Shown: one piece after another, positions 1 through 8,317 of the stretch
How the letters are laid out: each line of letters begins with the position of its first letter
How positions within the stretch are numbered: position 1 is the first letter of the stretch
DNA from: Pseudomaricurvus sp033283335
Lineage (GTDB): Bacteria; Pseudomonadota; Gammaproteobacteria; Pseudomonadales; Cellvibrionaceae
DNA length: 64,000 bases
Reading direction: 5' to 3'
Assembly (NCBI GenBank): GCA_033283335.1
Contig: JAWMQP010000001.1
Location: forward strand, 806,001 to 870,000
The notes under the pieces: model-generated
Told to the model about the DNA's origin: nothing
Database searches by the model: none
The model's input: only the letters and a program-made list of their open reading frames with translations
Made by a program: the position numbers and the translations under genes

Positions 1-1350
1 CAGGAAAGCCCCCAACAACAACGCGGCCAGTCCACCCCCGATATAGGCGATGTTGTCCATGATCATATCCATGATCGATGGCTGTTTAGGCGTTGGGGCA
101 GGAACCACTTTGGAAGCGTCCGGCTTCTGAGCCGGCGGGGCTGGTTTGGCCACTTCAGGCTCAACCGGTTTGGCAGCAGCCACTTCAGCGGCCTGCTCAC
201 CCTCTTTGGCTCCCAACTGCAGGGCGCGCAGCTCCTGACTGGAAACCTCCAGCAGGCGCTCCATGGTTTCAATTTGCTCTTCCAGCTCAGTGACACGCTC
301 TTTGAGATCAGCGTTTTCACGTCGTGAGCGATCGAGTTCTTCCAGGGATACACTTAATTCGTTTTGGAGCGCCTCGGCATCGCCACCAACTTCCCCAGCA
401 GCTCGACCGGCCTGCAGCGGGTCAGACGCATCAGCGCCTGAGACCTTCAAACGTCCGGACACACCGCTCTCAGAGCTGACAACCGAAGCCTGGCTGCGCT
501 TACTGGCGTCAAGGGGAGCGCCCGTGCTGACACCCTGTTCCCACTGTGCATTTTGTTGGGCGACCGCGCTGACCGCCTGTTGGGCACTCATCCCATCAAT
601 ATCAGTCGCCTGGGGCACCCTCAGTACCTGACCACGACGCAACAAATTGATATTGCCGTTGATGAAGGCTTCAGGGTTCAGGCGCTGGATGGCCAGCATG
701 GTTTGCTGAACCGAATAATCGCGCCCCGGACGCACTTTCAGCGCAATTTCCCACAGGGTATCACTGGCGTCTACAGGGCCATACACATCACCACTGTAAC
801 CGCTGCTGCCAGCGCTGCGTGGCTTGGCCTTGGCGACTGGCTGGCTATTTCTGTTGGTTGTCTGCCTGGAGGTTTGGGATTCAGGGCGACCTGAAGACTG
901 GCGAGAATCACTGGTGCGGGTACTCTGTACGGGTTTCGCGGCTTGATCGGAGAAGACCGGCAGATCCATCAACAGGGTGTATTCGCGCAAGATCCGACCG
1001 TTGGGCCACTGACTCTCCAGCAGAAAGTTCAGGTAAGGCTCTCGCACCGGCTTGCTACTGGTAACACGGACGACTGGCCCACCAGCGGCCTCCATGTCAA
1101 TTTCGAATTTCAGGTCCGACAGGAAAAAGACCCGGTCAATACCTGCCCGCTGAAAGTCCTCCCGCGAGGCCATACTCACCAGGATCTCACTTTCCGACAG
1201 GTCACGGGTTTGCAGCAGCTTGATCTCTGCTTCCAGGGGCTGATTCAAACCAGACAGCAGTTTGATTTCCCCAAGACCTAAAGCGCTGGCCATCTGGGCA
1301 CCCATGGCACCGGCCAAACCTACCGCTATCGCCAGCTTACGAAGACGCAT
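1..1350 (-). CDS. fimV: FimV/HubP-type polar scaffold protein (3' end cut by window edge)
   Basis: Only the N-terminal 450 residues lie in the window; the frame runs open through position 1. The protein starts MRLRKLAIAVGLAGAMGAQM, a signal peptide followed by the FimV N-terminal domain (LGEIKLLSGLNQPLEAEI). A LysM peptidoglycan-binding domain lies near residues 187-250, a coiled coil near 323-380, then a long Ala/Pro/Lys-rich stretch leading to a transmembrane segment at the window edge. In Pseudomonas, FimV is an inner-membrane polar organiser needed for type IV pilus assembly and twitching. Next to asd and the leu genes this is the usual Pseudomonas-like order. The C-terminal cytoplasmic TPR domain expected of the family would lie outside the window. 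Family assignment is strong; a pilus role here is inferred. Confidence 0.93.
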   Translation of the reverse strand, partial: MRLRKLAIAVGLAGAMGAQMASALGLGEIKLLSGLNQPLEAEIKLLQTRDLSESEILVSMASREDFQRAGIDRVFFLSDLKFEIDMEAAGGPVVRVTSSKPVREPYLNFLLESQWPNGRILREYTLLMDLPVFSDQAAKPVQSTRTSDSRQSSGRPESQTSRQTTNRNSQPVAKAKPRSAGSSGYSGDVYGPVDASDTLWEIALKVRPGRDYSVQQTMLAIQRLNPEAFINGNINLLRRGQVLRVPQATDIDGMSAQQAVSAVAQQNAQWEQGVSTGAPLDASKRSQASVVSSESGVSGRLKVSGADASDPLQAGRAAGEVGGDAEALQNELSVSLEELDRSRRENADLKERVTELEEQIETMERLLEVSSQELRALQLGAKEGEQAAEVAAAKPVEPEVAKPAPPAQKPDASKVVPAPTPKQPSIMDMIMDNIAYIGGGLAALLLGAFL

Positions 1351-1666
1351 AGAACGTTCCTTTTATTATCTCCCTGGCCCCCAATTGCCACCCATTTGTG
1401 ATCCGATGTCCCTATCGGCATGGCTCAGGTGAACCCGATACAAGATTAAATCGCACAGAACCTCGAAGAGTTCTTCACTAATGCCCGTAAGTATTCATTA
1501 TAAATAGGTTTTTATCAACATAAGGCATATACCCCCCCTCTCTGACCGTCAGACTCCAGGCAGAGAATTTGACGCACAACACATTTTTACTGTGAATTCG
1601 CCCCGCAGGGCAAGCCCCTATCCGGCTTTTTCGCCAGTTATTTCCACTAAGGCTTCTTTAAAACGC
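1351..1666. other. Intergenic region between fimV and the asd terminator
   Basis: No convincing ORF or RNA gene was seen in this stretch. It should carry the fimV promoter. Reading the minus strand, a perfect TATAAT hexamer lies at 1502-1497, but I find no good -35 hexamer at 16-18 bases, so the promoter call is weak. The implied leader to the fimV ATG at 1350 would be about 140 bases. Confidence 0.4.
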
Positions 1667-1694
1667 AAAAAGGCCACCCGCGGGCAGCCTTTTT
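1667..1694 (-). terminator. Rho-independent terminator downstream of asd
   Basis: A GC-rich inverted repeat flanked by A5 and T5 runs. The two positions that mismatch when read on the plus strand become G-U wobble pairs in minus-strand RNA, so the hairpin is better in the direction of asd transcription. It lies about 40 bases past the asd stop. Confidence 0.8.
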
Positions 1695-1734
1695 AACATC
1701 CAGGTTATAAGTTCCTGACTTAGTGCAGGGAGAA

Positions 1735-2844
1735 TCAGGACTCGATCAAAATGCGCAACATCCGACGCAGAGGTTCAGCCGCCCCCCACAGTAACTGATC
1801 ACCCACGGTGAAGGCATTCAGGTACTCAGGCCCCATGTTCATCTTGCGCAAGCGTCCTACCGGGATCGACAGGGTGCCAGTCACCTTGGTCGGGGTGAGT
1901 TCACGCATGGTCACATCGCGATCATTGGGGATCACCTTGGCCCACTCGTTTGCCTCGGCCAGAATTGACTCAATCTCGGTCAAAGGCACATCCTGCTTCA
2001 GCTTGATGGTCAGCGCCTGGCTGTGGCAACGCATGGCACCAATACGGACGCAGGTTCCATCAATCGCGATTGGAGACTGTTCACGCCCCAGGATTTTGTT
2101 GGTTTCCGCCTGCCCCTTCCACTCTTCACGGCTTTGGCCGTTGTCAAGCTGAGTGTCGATGAACGGCAACAAGCTGCCTGCCAGCGGGTGACCAAACTGA
2201 TCTTTGGGGAAGTCGCCACTGCGCATTGCCTCGGCAATCTTCCGATCAATGTCCAAAATAGCCGAAGCCGGATTGGCCAGCTCCTCGGCGACTGTGTCGC
2301 GCAGAAAACCCATTTGAGCGATCAGCTCACGCATATTTTGCGCACCTGCTCCACTGGCGGCCTGATAGGTCATGGCCGAAACCCACTCAACCATATCTTC
2401 GCGGAACAAACCACCCAGGCCCATCAACATCAGGCTGACAGTGCAGTTACCGCCAATGTAATTCTTAACACCTTTGCTCAAGCCATCTTTGATGACATTT
2501 TGGTTTACCGGATCCAGCACAATAATGGCGTCGTCCGCCATGCGCAGGCTGGACGCTGCATCGATCCAGTAGCCCTGCCAGCCAGATTTACGCAGCTCGG
2601 GAAACACTGACTTGGTGTAGTCACCACCCTGACAGGACACAATCGCATCCATTGCGGACAACTCATTGATATCGCTGGCATCTTTCAACGGTGGCGTATC
2701 TTTACCAATGGCCGGCCCTTGGCCACCCACATTCGAGGTGGTGAAAAAAATGGGCTCGATATCGGCAAAGTCATTTTCCGCCAACATACGCTCCATCAGC
2801 ACGGAGCCTACCATGCCACGCCAACCTACAAAACCTACACGCAT
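1735..2844 (-). CDS. asd: Aspartate-semialdehyde dehydrogenase
   Basis: Reduces L-aspartyl-4-phosphate to aspartate semialdehyde with NADPH, the branch point to lysine/diaminopimelate, threonine and methionine. At 369 residues it matches the Gram-negative Asd class. The N-terminal Rossmann motif is GFVGWRGMVG. The catalytic cysteine is C134 in GGNCTVS and the acid/base histidine is H274 in RCHSQ, both at the positions known from E. coli Asd. The ATG at 2844 starts directly with the dinucleotide-binding strand, so the start is secure. It lies between leuB upstream (120-base gap) and fimV, with its own terminator at 1667-1694. Confidence 0.98.
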   Translation of the reverse strand: MRVGFVGWRGMVGSVLMERMLAENDFADIEPIFFTTSNVGGQGPAIGKDTPPLKDASDINELSAMDAIVSCQGGDYTKSVFPELRKSGWQGYWIDAASSLRMADDAIIVLDPVNQNVIKDGLSKGVKNYIGGNCTVSLMLMGLGGLFREDMVEWVSAMTYQAASGAGAQNMRELIAQMGFLRDTVAEELANPASAILDIDRKIAEAMRSGDFPKDQFGHPLAGSLLPFIDTQLDNGQSREEWKGQAETNKILGREQSPIAIDGTCVRIGAMRCHSQALTIKLKQDVPLTEIESILAEANEWAKVIPNDRDVTMRELTPTKVTGTLSIPVGRLRKMNMGPEYLNAFTVGDQLLWGAAEPLRRMLRILIES

Positions 2845-2965
2845 TGCTACCCTCTCAAATTACGTCTGAAAGTGTGGAAATAAGAAAGCCATTCTAACAC
2901 ACCCGAGAGAAGACTTCAGGTGGGTCAGAACGGCCCGGGGGAAAGTTCGTTATAGTCGCACCGGA

Positions 2966-4042
2966 TTACAGCGCGCTTACAACCGCATCGCCAATTTCAG
3001 TCGTGGTTACACGCGTCATACCTTCAGACATGATGTCAGCGGTACGCAAACCCTGATCCAACACCTTGCTCACTGCCGCTTCAACACGGTCCGCCGACGC
3101 ACCAGCCCCAAGAGAGTAACGCAGCATCATGGCCGCAGACATAATGGTCGCCAACGGGTTAGCAATACCCTGCCCGGCAATATCCGGCGCAGAACCGTGG
3201 GAAGGCTCGTAAAAACCTTTGTTGCTCTCATTGAGCGAGGCGGATGGCAGCATGCCAATGGATCCGGTCAGCATGGAAGCTTCATCGGACAAGATGTCGC
3301 CAAACAGGTTGCCAGTGACAATGACATCAAACTGCTTGGGGTTCACTACCAGCTGCATAGCGGCGTTATCAACGTACATATGACTCAGCTCAACGTCGGG
3401 ATAATCCTTCGCCACTTCCTCCATGATTTCGCGCCACAACACCGTCACTTCCAACACGTTGGCCTTATCGACGGAACAGACTTTCTTGTTGCGTTTTTGG
3501 GCTGCGTCAAACGCCACCTTGGCAATGCGGCGAATTTCAGACTCGCTGTACACGTCGGTATTGAAGCCCTGACGCTCACCATTTTCCAAAGTGCGAATAC
3601 CGCGAGGCTCGCCAAAATAAATACCGCCTGTCAGCTCACGCACAATCAGGATATCCAGGCCCGCCACCAGCTCTGGTTTCAGCGGAGACGCATCCGCCAA
3701 CTGACTGAACGTGATCGCCGGGCGCAGATTGGCAAACAACTGCAAGTCGGAACGGATATCCAGCAGGCCCGCTTCAGGGCGCAAATGACGCTCGGTTTTG
3801 CCGTCCCACTTGGGGCCACCTACCGAACCAAACAGGATCGCATCGGCAGCGTGGGCTTTCTGACGCGTTTCTTCCGGATAGGGATGACCGTATTGGTCAT
3901 AGGCGCGACCACCCAACATGCCCTCGACAAAATTCAATTGCAGATTGTCCTGCTCATTGACCGCTTCCAGCACTTTACGGGCTTCGGCAATAATTTCGGG
4001 ACCGATACCGTCCCCTTCCATAATCAATACGTTTTTAGTCAC
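2966..4042 (-). CDS. leuB: 3-isopropylmalate dehydrogenase
   Basis: Oxidises and decarboxylates (2R,3S)-3-isopropylmalate to 2-oxoisocaproate with NAD+, the third step of leucine synthesis. Motifs: N-terminal GDGIGPEI, DKANVLE, the metal-binding LFGDILSDEASM and the NAD-binding EPSHGSAPDIAG. I place the start at the GTG at 4042 (358 residues): a GGAGAG ribosome-binding site sits just upstream of it and the protein then begins MTKNVLIMEGDGIG like its homologues. An in-frame ATG at 4060 would add six residues and swallow the GGAGAG. leuD lies 59 bases upstream, so both are probably read from the leuC promoter. Confidence 0.97.
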   Translation of the reverse strand: MTKNVLIMEGDGIGPEIIAEARKVLEAVNEQDNLQLNFVEGMLGGRAYDQYGHPYPEETRQKAHAADAILFGSVGGPKWDGKTERHLRPEAGLLDIRSDLQLFANLRPAITFSQLADASPLKPELVAGLDILIVRELTGGIYFGEPRGIRTLENGERQGFNTDVYSESEIRRIAKVAFDAAQKRNKKVCSVDKANVLEVTVLWREIMEEVAKDYPDVELSHMYVDNAAMQLVVNPKQFDVIVTGNLFGDILSDEASMLTGSIGMLPSASLNESNKGFYEPSHGSAPDIAGQGIANPLATIMSAAMMLRYSLGAGASADRVEAAVSKVLDQGLRTADIMSEGMTRVTTTEIGDAVVSAL

Positions 4043-4101
4043 AACTCTCTCCAAAGACATCTTTTGGCCGACGGGCTCGCCACGCCGACCCAGTACCCGC
4101 G

Positions 4102-4758
4102 TCAGCTGTTGGGCTGAATCGCCCCAAACAACCAGGGGGCCTGTTGCTTACGCTGGGTTTCATAGGCATGAATGGCGTCGGCATCCTGCAAGGTCAAACC
4201 GATATCGTCCAGACCATTCAACAGGCAGTGCTTGCGGAACTCATCCACTTCAAAGGTGAAACTCTCTCCCGAGGGCGTGGTGACCGCTTGTGTCTGCAGA
4301 TCTATCGCCAATTCATAACCCTCAGTGGCGTACATTTCCTGGAACAGACGCTCGACCACGTCAGCCGGCAAAATGATCGGCAGCAGGCCATTTTTAAACG
4401 AGTTGTTAAAGAAAATATCGGCAAAACTCGGCGCAATAACAGCACGAAAACCATAGTCGTCCAAGGCCCAGGGGGCGTGTTCACGACTGGAACCGCAACC
4501 AAAGTTTTCACGCGCCAAAAGTACTTGAGCACCTTGATAGCGAGGAAAGTTGAGCGGGAACTCCAGGTTCAGCGGACGCCCACTGCAATCCTGATCCGGC
4601 TGACCTTCATCCAGATAACGCAGTTCGTCAAACAGGTTTTTCCCAAACCCGGTGCGTTTAATGGACTTCAAAAAGTTTTTCGGAATGATCATGTCGGTAT
4701 CGACGTTGGCGCGATCCATTGGCGCGGCAATACCTTTGACCTGGGTAAAGCTTTTCAT
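4102..4758 (-). CDS. leuD: 3-isopropylmalate dehydratase, small subunit
   Basis: Small subunit of isopropylmalate isomerase, which with LeuC converts 2-isopropylmalate to 3-isopropylmalate through a dehydrated intermediate. The 218 residues include the N-terminal VDTDMIIPKNFLKS motif and the substrate loop FGCGSSREHAPWAL, both typical of the LeuD swivelling domain. The start codon lies 17 bases after the leuC stop and leuB follows after 59 bases, so leuC-leuD-leuB reads as one operon. The length is normal for gammaproteobacterial LeuD. Confidence 0.98.
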   Translation of the reverse strand: MKSFTQVKGIAAPMDRANVDTDMIIPKNFLKSIKRTGFGKNLFDELRYLDEGQPDQDCSGRPLNLEFPLNFPRYQGAQVLLARENFGCGSSREHAPWALDDYGFRAVIAPSFADIFFNNSFKNGLLPIILPADVVERLFQEMYATEGYELAIDLQTQAVTTPSGESFTFEVDEFRKHCLLNGLDDIGLTLQDADAIHAYETQRKQQAPWLFGAIQPNS

Positions 4759-4775
4759 AGTAAATAACCCTTCAA

Positions 4776-6194
4776 TTACAGATCGCGAACATCAATAAAG
4801 TGACCCGCCACCGCAGCGGCAGCGGCCATTGCCGGACTGACAAGGTGTGTGCGGCCACCATAGCCCTGCCGCCCTTCAAAGTTGCGGTTGGAGGTGGACG
4901 CGCAATGCTCACCATTGCCCAACTTGTCGGCATTCATGGCCAGACACATGGAACAGCCAGGCTCTCGCCACTCGAAACCCGCCTCCGTCAGCACCTTGTC
5001 CAGACCTTCGGCTTCGGCCTGGGCCTTCACTTGACCGGAACCCGGTACCACCATGGCCTGAATAACTGAGTCAGCGACTTTGCGGCCCTTGGCCACTGCC
5101 GCCGCCGCGCGGATATCCTCAATACGAGAGTTGGTACAGGAACCAATAAACACACGATCTACCGGAATATCGGTAATTTTCTGTCCCGCCTGCAAGCCCA
5201 TGTACTGGAGCGCACGCTCAATACTGGATTTTTTCACCGGATCCGACTCATCCGCCGGGTTGGGCACACTGGCATTGACCGGCAACACCATCTCTGGTGA
5301 TGTACCCCAACTCACTTGAGGCAGAATGCTGGCGCCATCAATTTCCACAACCTTATCGAACTCCGCATCGGCATCACTGACCAATTCTCGCCAGCTGGCC
5401 ACCGCTGCCTCCCACTGTTCTTCATTGGGGGCGTAAGTGCGGCCTTTAACATAGTCAATGGTGGTTTCGTCTACCGCCACCATGCCCGCGCGAGCCCCGG
5501 CTTCGATGGCCATATTACAAACTGTCATGCGACCTTCCATGGACATGTCACGGAATACTTGTCCGCCGAACTCGATGGCATAACCGGTTCCACCCGCAGT
5601 GCCAATCCTGGCAATAATGGCCAGCACCACGTCCTTAGCAGTAACCCCTTCAGCCAACTGACCTTCCACCTTGACCAGCAGGTTTTTCATTTTTTTGGCC
5701 ACCAGACACTGGGTCGCCATGACATGCTCGACCTCGGAAGTACCAATACCGTGCGCCAGAGCCCCCAAGGCACCGTTGGTGGCGGTATGGGAATCGCCAC
5801 AGACGATGGTCATGCCGGGCAAACAGGCGCCTGTCTCAGGTCCAATCACATGGACGATACCTTGGCGCTGGTCATTGATTTTGAACTCCACAATGCCAAA
5901 CTCATCGCAGTTATCATCCAGGGTCTGCACCTGGATTTTGGACACTGGGTCTTCGATACCCGCCACCCCTGAGGCACGCTCTTCAGCCGTAGTAGGGACA
6001 TTGTGGTCCGGGGTTGCCAGAATGCTGTCCACCCGCCAGGGTTTGCGATTGGCAATTCGCAGGCCTTCAAACGCCTGTGGTGTAGTAACTTCGTGAATAA
6101 TGTGGCGATCAATGTAAATCAAGGCTGAGCCATCATCCCGCTGTTTCACGAGATGGGCATCCCACAATTTGTCGTAAAGGGTTTTACCCGCCAT
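4776..6194 (-). CDS. leuC: 3-isopropylmalate dehydratase, large subunit
   Basis: Aconitase-family catalytic subunit of isopropylmalate isomerase, carrying the [4Fe-4S] cluster. Cluster ligands are visible as C353 in IGSCTNSRIEDI and C414/C417 in GCSMC; GDSHTATNGALGALAHGIGT is another family signature. The start is set at the ATG at 6194 (472 residues) because a GAGG Shine-Dalgarno lies 7 bases upstream and the product begins MAGKTLYDKLWDAH like known LeuC. A longer frame to 6248 adds 18 residues without family similarity. First gene of leuC-leuD-leuB, divergent from a LysR regulator. Confidence 0.98.
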   Translation of the reverse strand: MAGKTLYDKLWDAHLVKQRDDGSALIYIDRHIIHEVTTPQAFEGLRIANRKPWRVDSILATPDHNVPTTAEERASGVAGIEDPVSKIQVQTLDDNCDEFGIVEFKINDQRQGIVHVIGPETGACLPGMTIVCGDSHTATNGALGALAHGIGTSEVEHVMATQCLVAKKMKNLLVKVEGQLAEGVTAKDVVLAIIARIGTAGGTGYAIEFGGQVFRDMSMEGRMTVCNMAIEAGARAGMVAVDETTIDYVKGRTYAPNEEQWEAAVASWRELVSDADAEFDKVVEIDGASILPQVSWGTSPEMVLPVNASVPNPADESDPVKKSSIERALQYMGLQAGQKITDIPVDRVFIGSCTNSRIEDIRAAAAVAKGRKVADSVIQAMVVPGSGQVKAQAEAEGLDKVLTEAGFEWREPGCSMCLAMNADKLGNGEHCASTSNRNFEGRQGYGGRTHLVSPAMAAAAAVAGHFIDVRDL

Positions 6195-6275
6195 TTTGAA
6201 CCTCACAGTGCTAACCAGTGCTTGTTGGGTTTGAACGCTTTTTTGCATCGTTCATGATCTGAATTCAGTGCCGAC

Positions 6276-6304
6276 ATTTTATGCCCGCCCCTTAAATAAG
6301 ACAA
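6276..6304 (-). promoter_or_regulatory. Predicted sigma-70 promoter of leuCDB
   Basis: Reading the minus strand, TTGTCT (6304-6299) and TAAAAT (6281-6276) are separated by exactly 17 bases, giving a transcription start near 6269 and a leader of about 75 bases to the leuC ATG. No leucine-rich leader peptide was recognised in that leader. Confidence 0.6.
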
Positions 6305-6326
6305 ATTCATCTTTTTTATGATTTGA

Positions 6327-6341
6327 ATTCCAAAAAGGAAT
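6327..6341. promoter_or_regulatory. LysR-type operator (T-N11-A dyad)
   Basis: ATTCC-AAAAA-GGAAT is a perfect 5-bp inverted repeat with a 5-base centre and contains the LysR consensus T-N11-A (6328-6340). It lies about 58-72 bases upstream of the predicted leuC start site, where LysR proteins usually bind their recognition half, and just upstream of the lysR gene, so it could serve activation of leuC and autorepression. Confidence 0.55.
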
Positions 6342-6358
6342 GAATTTAAATAAGGGAC

Positions 6359-7246
6359 ATGGACACCCAACACCTGAAAGCCTTCACCACTGTCGCCCGC
6401 CTGCAATCCTTCACCGAGGCTGCCGAACAATTGCATTTGACCCAACCCGCCATCAGCAAGCGTATCTCGGCGCTGGAGCAGCAACTCAACTGCAAGCTGT
6501 TTGATCGCATAGGACGGGGCATTAACCTGACAGAGGCCGGACGAGCCCTGCTGCCAAGAGCAGAGCATATTCTGCGCAGCGTACAAGACACCGAACTGGC
6601 CCTGTCGAATCTCACTGGAGAAATCAGTGGCAGTCTGCGGCTGGCCACCAGCCACCATATTGGCCTGCACCACCTGCCTCAGGTGCTCAAGCAGTTCACC
6701 CTGCAACACCCACAGGTTGCTCTGGAGCTGGATTTTATGGATTCGGAAGCCGCCTATTCGGCGGTATTGCAAGGGGATGTGGAACTGGCAGTGATAACCC
6801 TTTCAGCCCGTCAACCGGAGCGAATCAGCTCTCACCCCCTGCGCCATGACCCGCTGTCGTTCGTCGTCGCAACCGATCATCCGCTGACTCAAGTGGAGCA
6901 GGTTGACGTCAAAGAATTGAGTCGCTATCCGGCAATTTTGCCGGACCCTACGACCCATACCACATATCTAGTGAAGGAATTGTTTGAGCGGCACCAGTGC
7001 CCTTTGAACATCACGATGGCGACCAATTACCTGGAGACTGTGAAAATGATGGTCTCCATTGGCCTGGGATGGAGCGCCTTACCGGACACAATGCTCGATG
7101 GCCAGCTGCACAAGCTGCAAGTGCAGCAGGCCAAGCTCGGGCGAGTACTGGGCAGCATCCACCACCGGGACCGCACACTCAGTAACGCCGCCACAGCCTT
7201 TTTGCAGGTGTTGAACAACCAGACTGCAGCTGAAACACACTACTGA
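6359..7246 (+). CDS. LysR-family regulator divergent from leuC
   Basis: A 295-residue LysR-type transcriptional regulator. The N-terminal winged HTH covers about residues 1-60 (FTEAAEQLHLTQPAISKRIS is the recognition region), followed by the type 2 periplasmic-binding-like effector domain (from about residue 90). An AAGGG motif precedes the ATG at 6359. It is divergently transcribed from leuCDB and shares an intergenic region with a LysR box, so control of leucine synthesis is a reasonable inference, perhaps with a pathway intermediate as co-inducer. It is not recognisably LeuO or IlvY. Its 3' end overlaps the convergent gene at 7240 by 7 bases. Confidence 0.9.
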   Translation: MDTQHLKAFTTVARLQSFTEAAEQLHLTQPAISKRISALEQQLNCKLFDRIGRGINLTEAGRALLPRAEHILRSVQDTELALSNLTGEISGSLRLATSHHIGLHHLPQVLKQFTLQHPQVALELDFMDSEAAYSAVLQGDVELAVITLSARQPERISSHPLRHDPLSFVVATDHPLTQVEQVDVKELSRYPAILPDPTTHTTYLVKELFERHQCPLNITMATNYLETVKMMVSIGLGWSALPDTMLDGQLHKLQVQQAKLGRVLGSIHHRDRTLSNAATAFLQVLNNQTAAETHY

Positions 7247-8172
7247 TTGGCAATCCACAGGGCTTCAGAACGCTGTTTCGCCACATTCGCGCTATCCTCA
7301 TCATCGCCCATCAACGCCATTAACCCGGCCTCATACCAGCGAGCAGCGGCACGCTGACGATAAAAAGTGACCACAGAAGGCTTACTGCTCCCCTCTTCTT
7401 TCCAGGCAACCAGTCGCGCGGACAAGTCTGCCGAGCGGCCCCAGAGCTCACTGGCAAGCTCAAAATCCTTATTGCGACGGGCTGCTTCGGCAGCAAAAGC
7501 CAAGCTGTCTCCGGCATTACGCAAAATTCGCTGCACCAGGGCCTGGCGGACAGCGTAGTTGGGGTCGCCCTCTAGCGACTGCAACTCAGCTTTCATTTCA
7601 GTGGCTTCATTGACGGCCAGATCAGCATCCTCGACATTACGTTCGATCAGGGTGGTGTAGAGAGAGTTAAGCTCCGTGCGCTGATCACGCTCCTCAAAGT
7701 AGCTCCCCAGACTCAGAGCCAACTGAAAGACTTGCTTGCGGACGCCGCTTTCGCGCTTGCGCTTTAACAGAGCGCCCCGCCAGTCGCCCTGATCCTGCAG
7801 CACCACGGCCAGACTGTTATTCTCTCTGACGGCCCAGGACAACAACTGACTTTGCTCGAGAGCATCTTCCAGTTTTCCAATGGGTGTGATGTCCACACGA
7901 TCCACCAACAATGCTCCAGACACATAATCGGGGCCGGTCATACGACAATATTGATAGGAGCTTGAGAGATCAGCGCCGCCCTTGCCACAATTGGCGAGAA
8001 GTCGCCTTTCCTGCTCAATACACTGGGCACGCCAACCAGCATCTGGAATGGACTGGCATTGACACGACACCGGGCATGCTCCCTCTGCCAATACACTATT
8101 GGTATTTAACATCAAAGGGGCAGCCATAATTATTAGCCAAAAGGCCAGACCACCAGGAACTTTCACCGACAT
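7240..8172 (-). CDS. Secreted cysteine-rich helical protein of unknown function
   Basis: 310 residues that I cannot place in a named family. Residues 1 to about 29 form a signal peptide (hydrophobic run, then NSVLAEG). The mature N-terminus is cysteine-rich (CPVSCQCQ, then single cysteines near 51, 62 and 76), suggesting periplasmic disulfides. The rest is mostly charged, helical sequence with the look of TPR-like repeats (ELASELWGRSADLSARL, ARWYEAGLMALMGDDEDSA). It lies 145 bases downstream of an MFS gene on the same strand and may be co-transcribed with it. No catalytic motif is visible, so a scaffold or partner-binding role would be a guess. Confidence 0.72.
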   Translation of the reverse strand: MSVKVPGGLAFWLIIMAAPLMLNTNSVLAEGACPVSCQCQSIPDAGWRAQCIEQERRLLANCGKGGADLSSSYQYCRMTGPDYVSGALLVDRVDITPIGKLEDALEQSQLLSWAVRENNSLAVVLQDQGDWRGALLKRKRESGVRKQVFQLALSLGSYFEERDQRTELNSLYTTLIERNVEDADLAVNEATEMKAELQSLEGDPNYAVRQALVQRILRNAGDSLAFAAEAARRNKDFELASELWGRSADLSARLVAWKEEGSSKPSVVTFYRQRAAARWYEAGLMALMGDDEDSANVAKQRSEALWIANQ

Positions 8173-8317
8173 GAAATTCTCCGAATTATTATTATGTTGG
8201 TTTTTATTGTGTTAAACACCCGCCAGCTTCAGGATAACCCCAACTCACTGAAGTGTTTATGGAACAAAAGTATCGTTTACTGGACAAGAATTCAACTTTT
8301 CTACTGAACACCCCTGT

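Noticed and set aside
63..353. Minus-strand frame inside fimV, and other long overlapping frames such as 21149-22720 (+) and 17298-18839 (+)
   Set aside because: They are antisense or out-of-frame shadows of fimV, sucC/sucD and htpG; no ribosome-binding site and composition unlike the neighbours.
4043..4060. ATG at 4060 as leuB start
   Set aside because: It would make the GGAGAG ribosome-binding site part of the coding region; GTG at 4042 fits homologues better.
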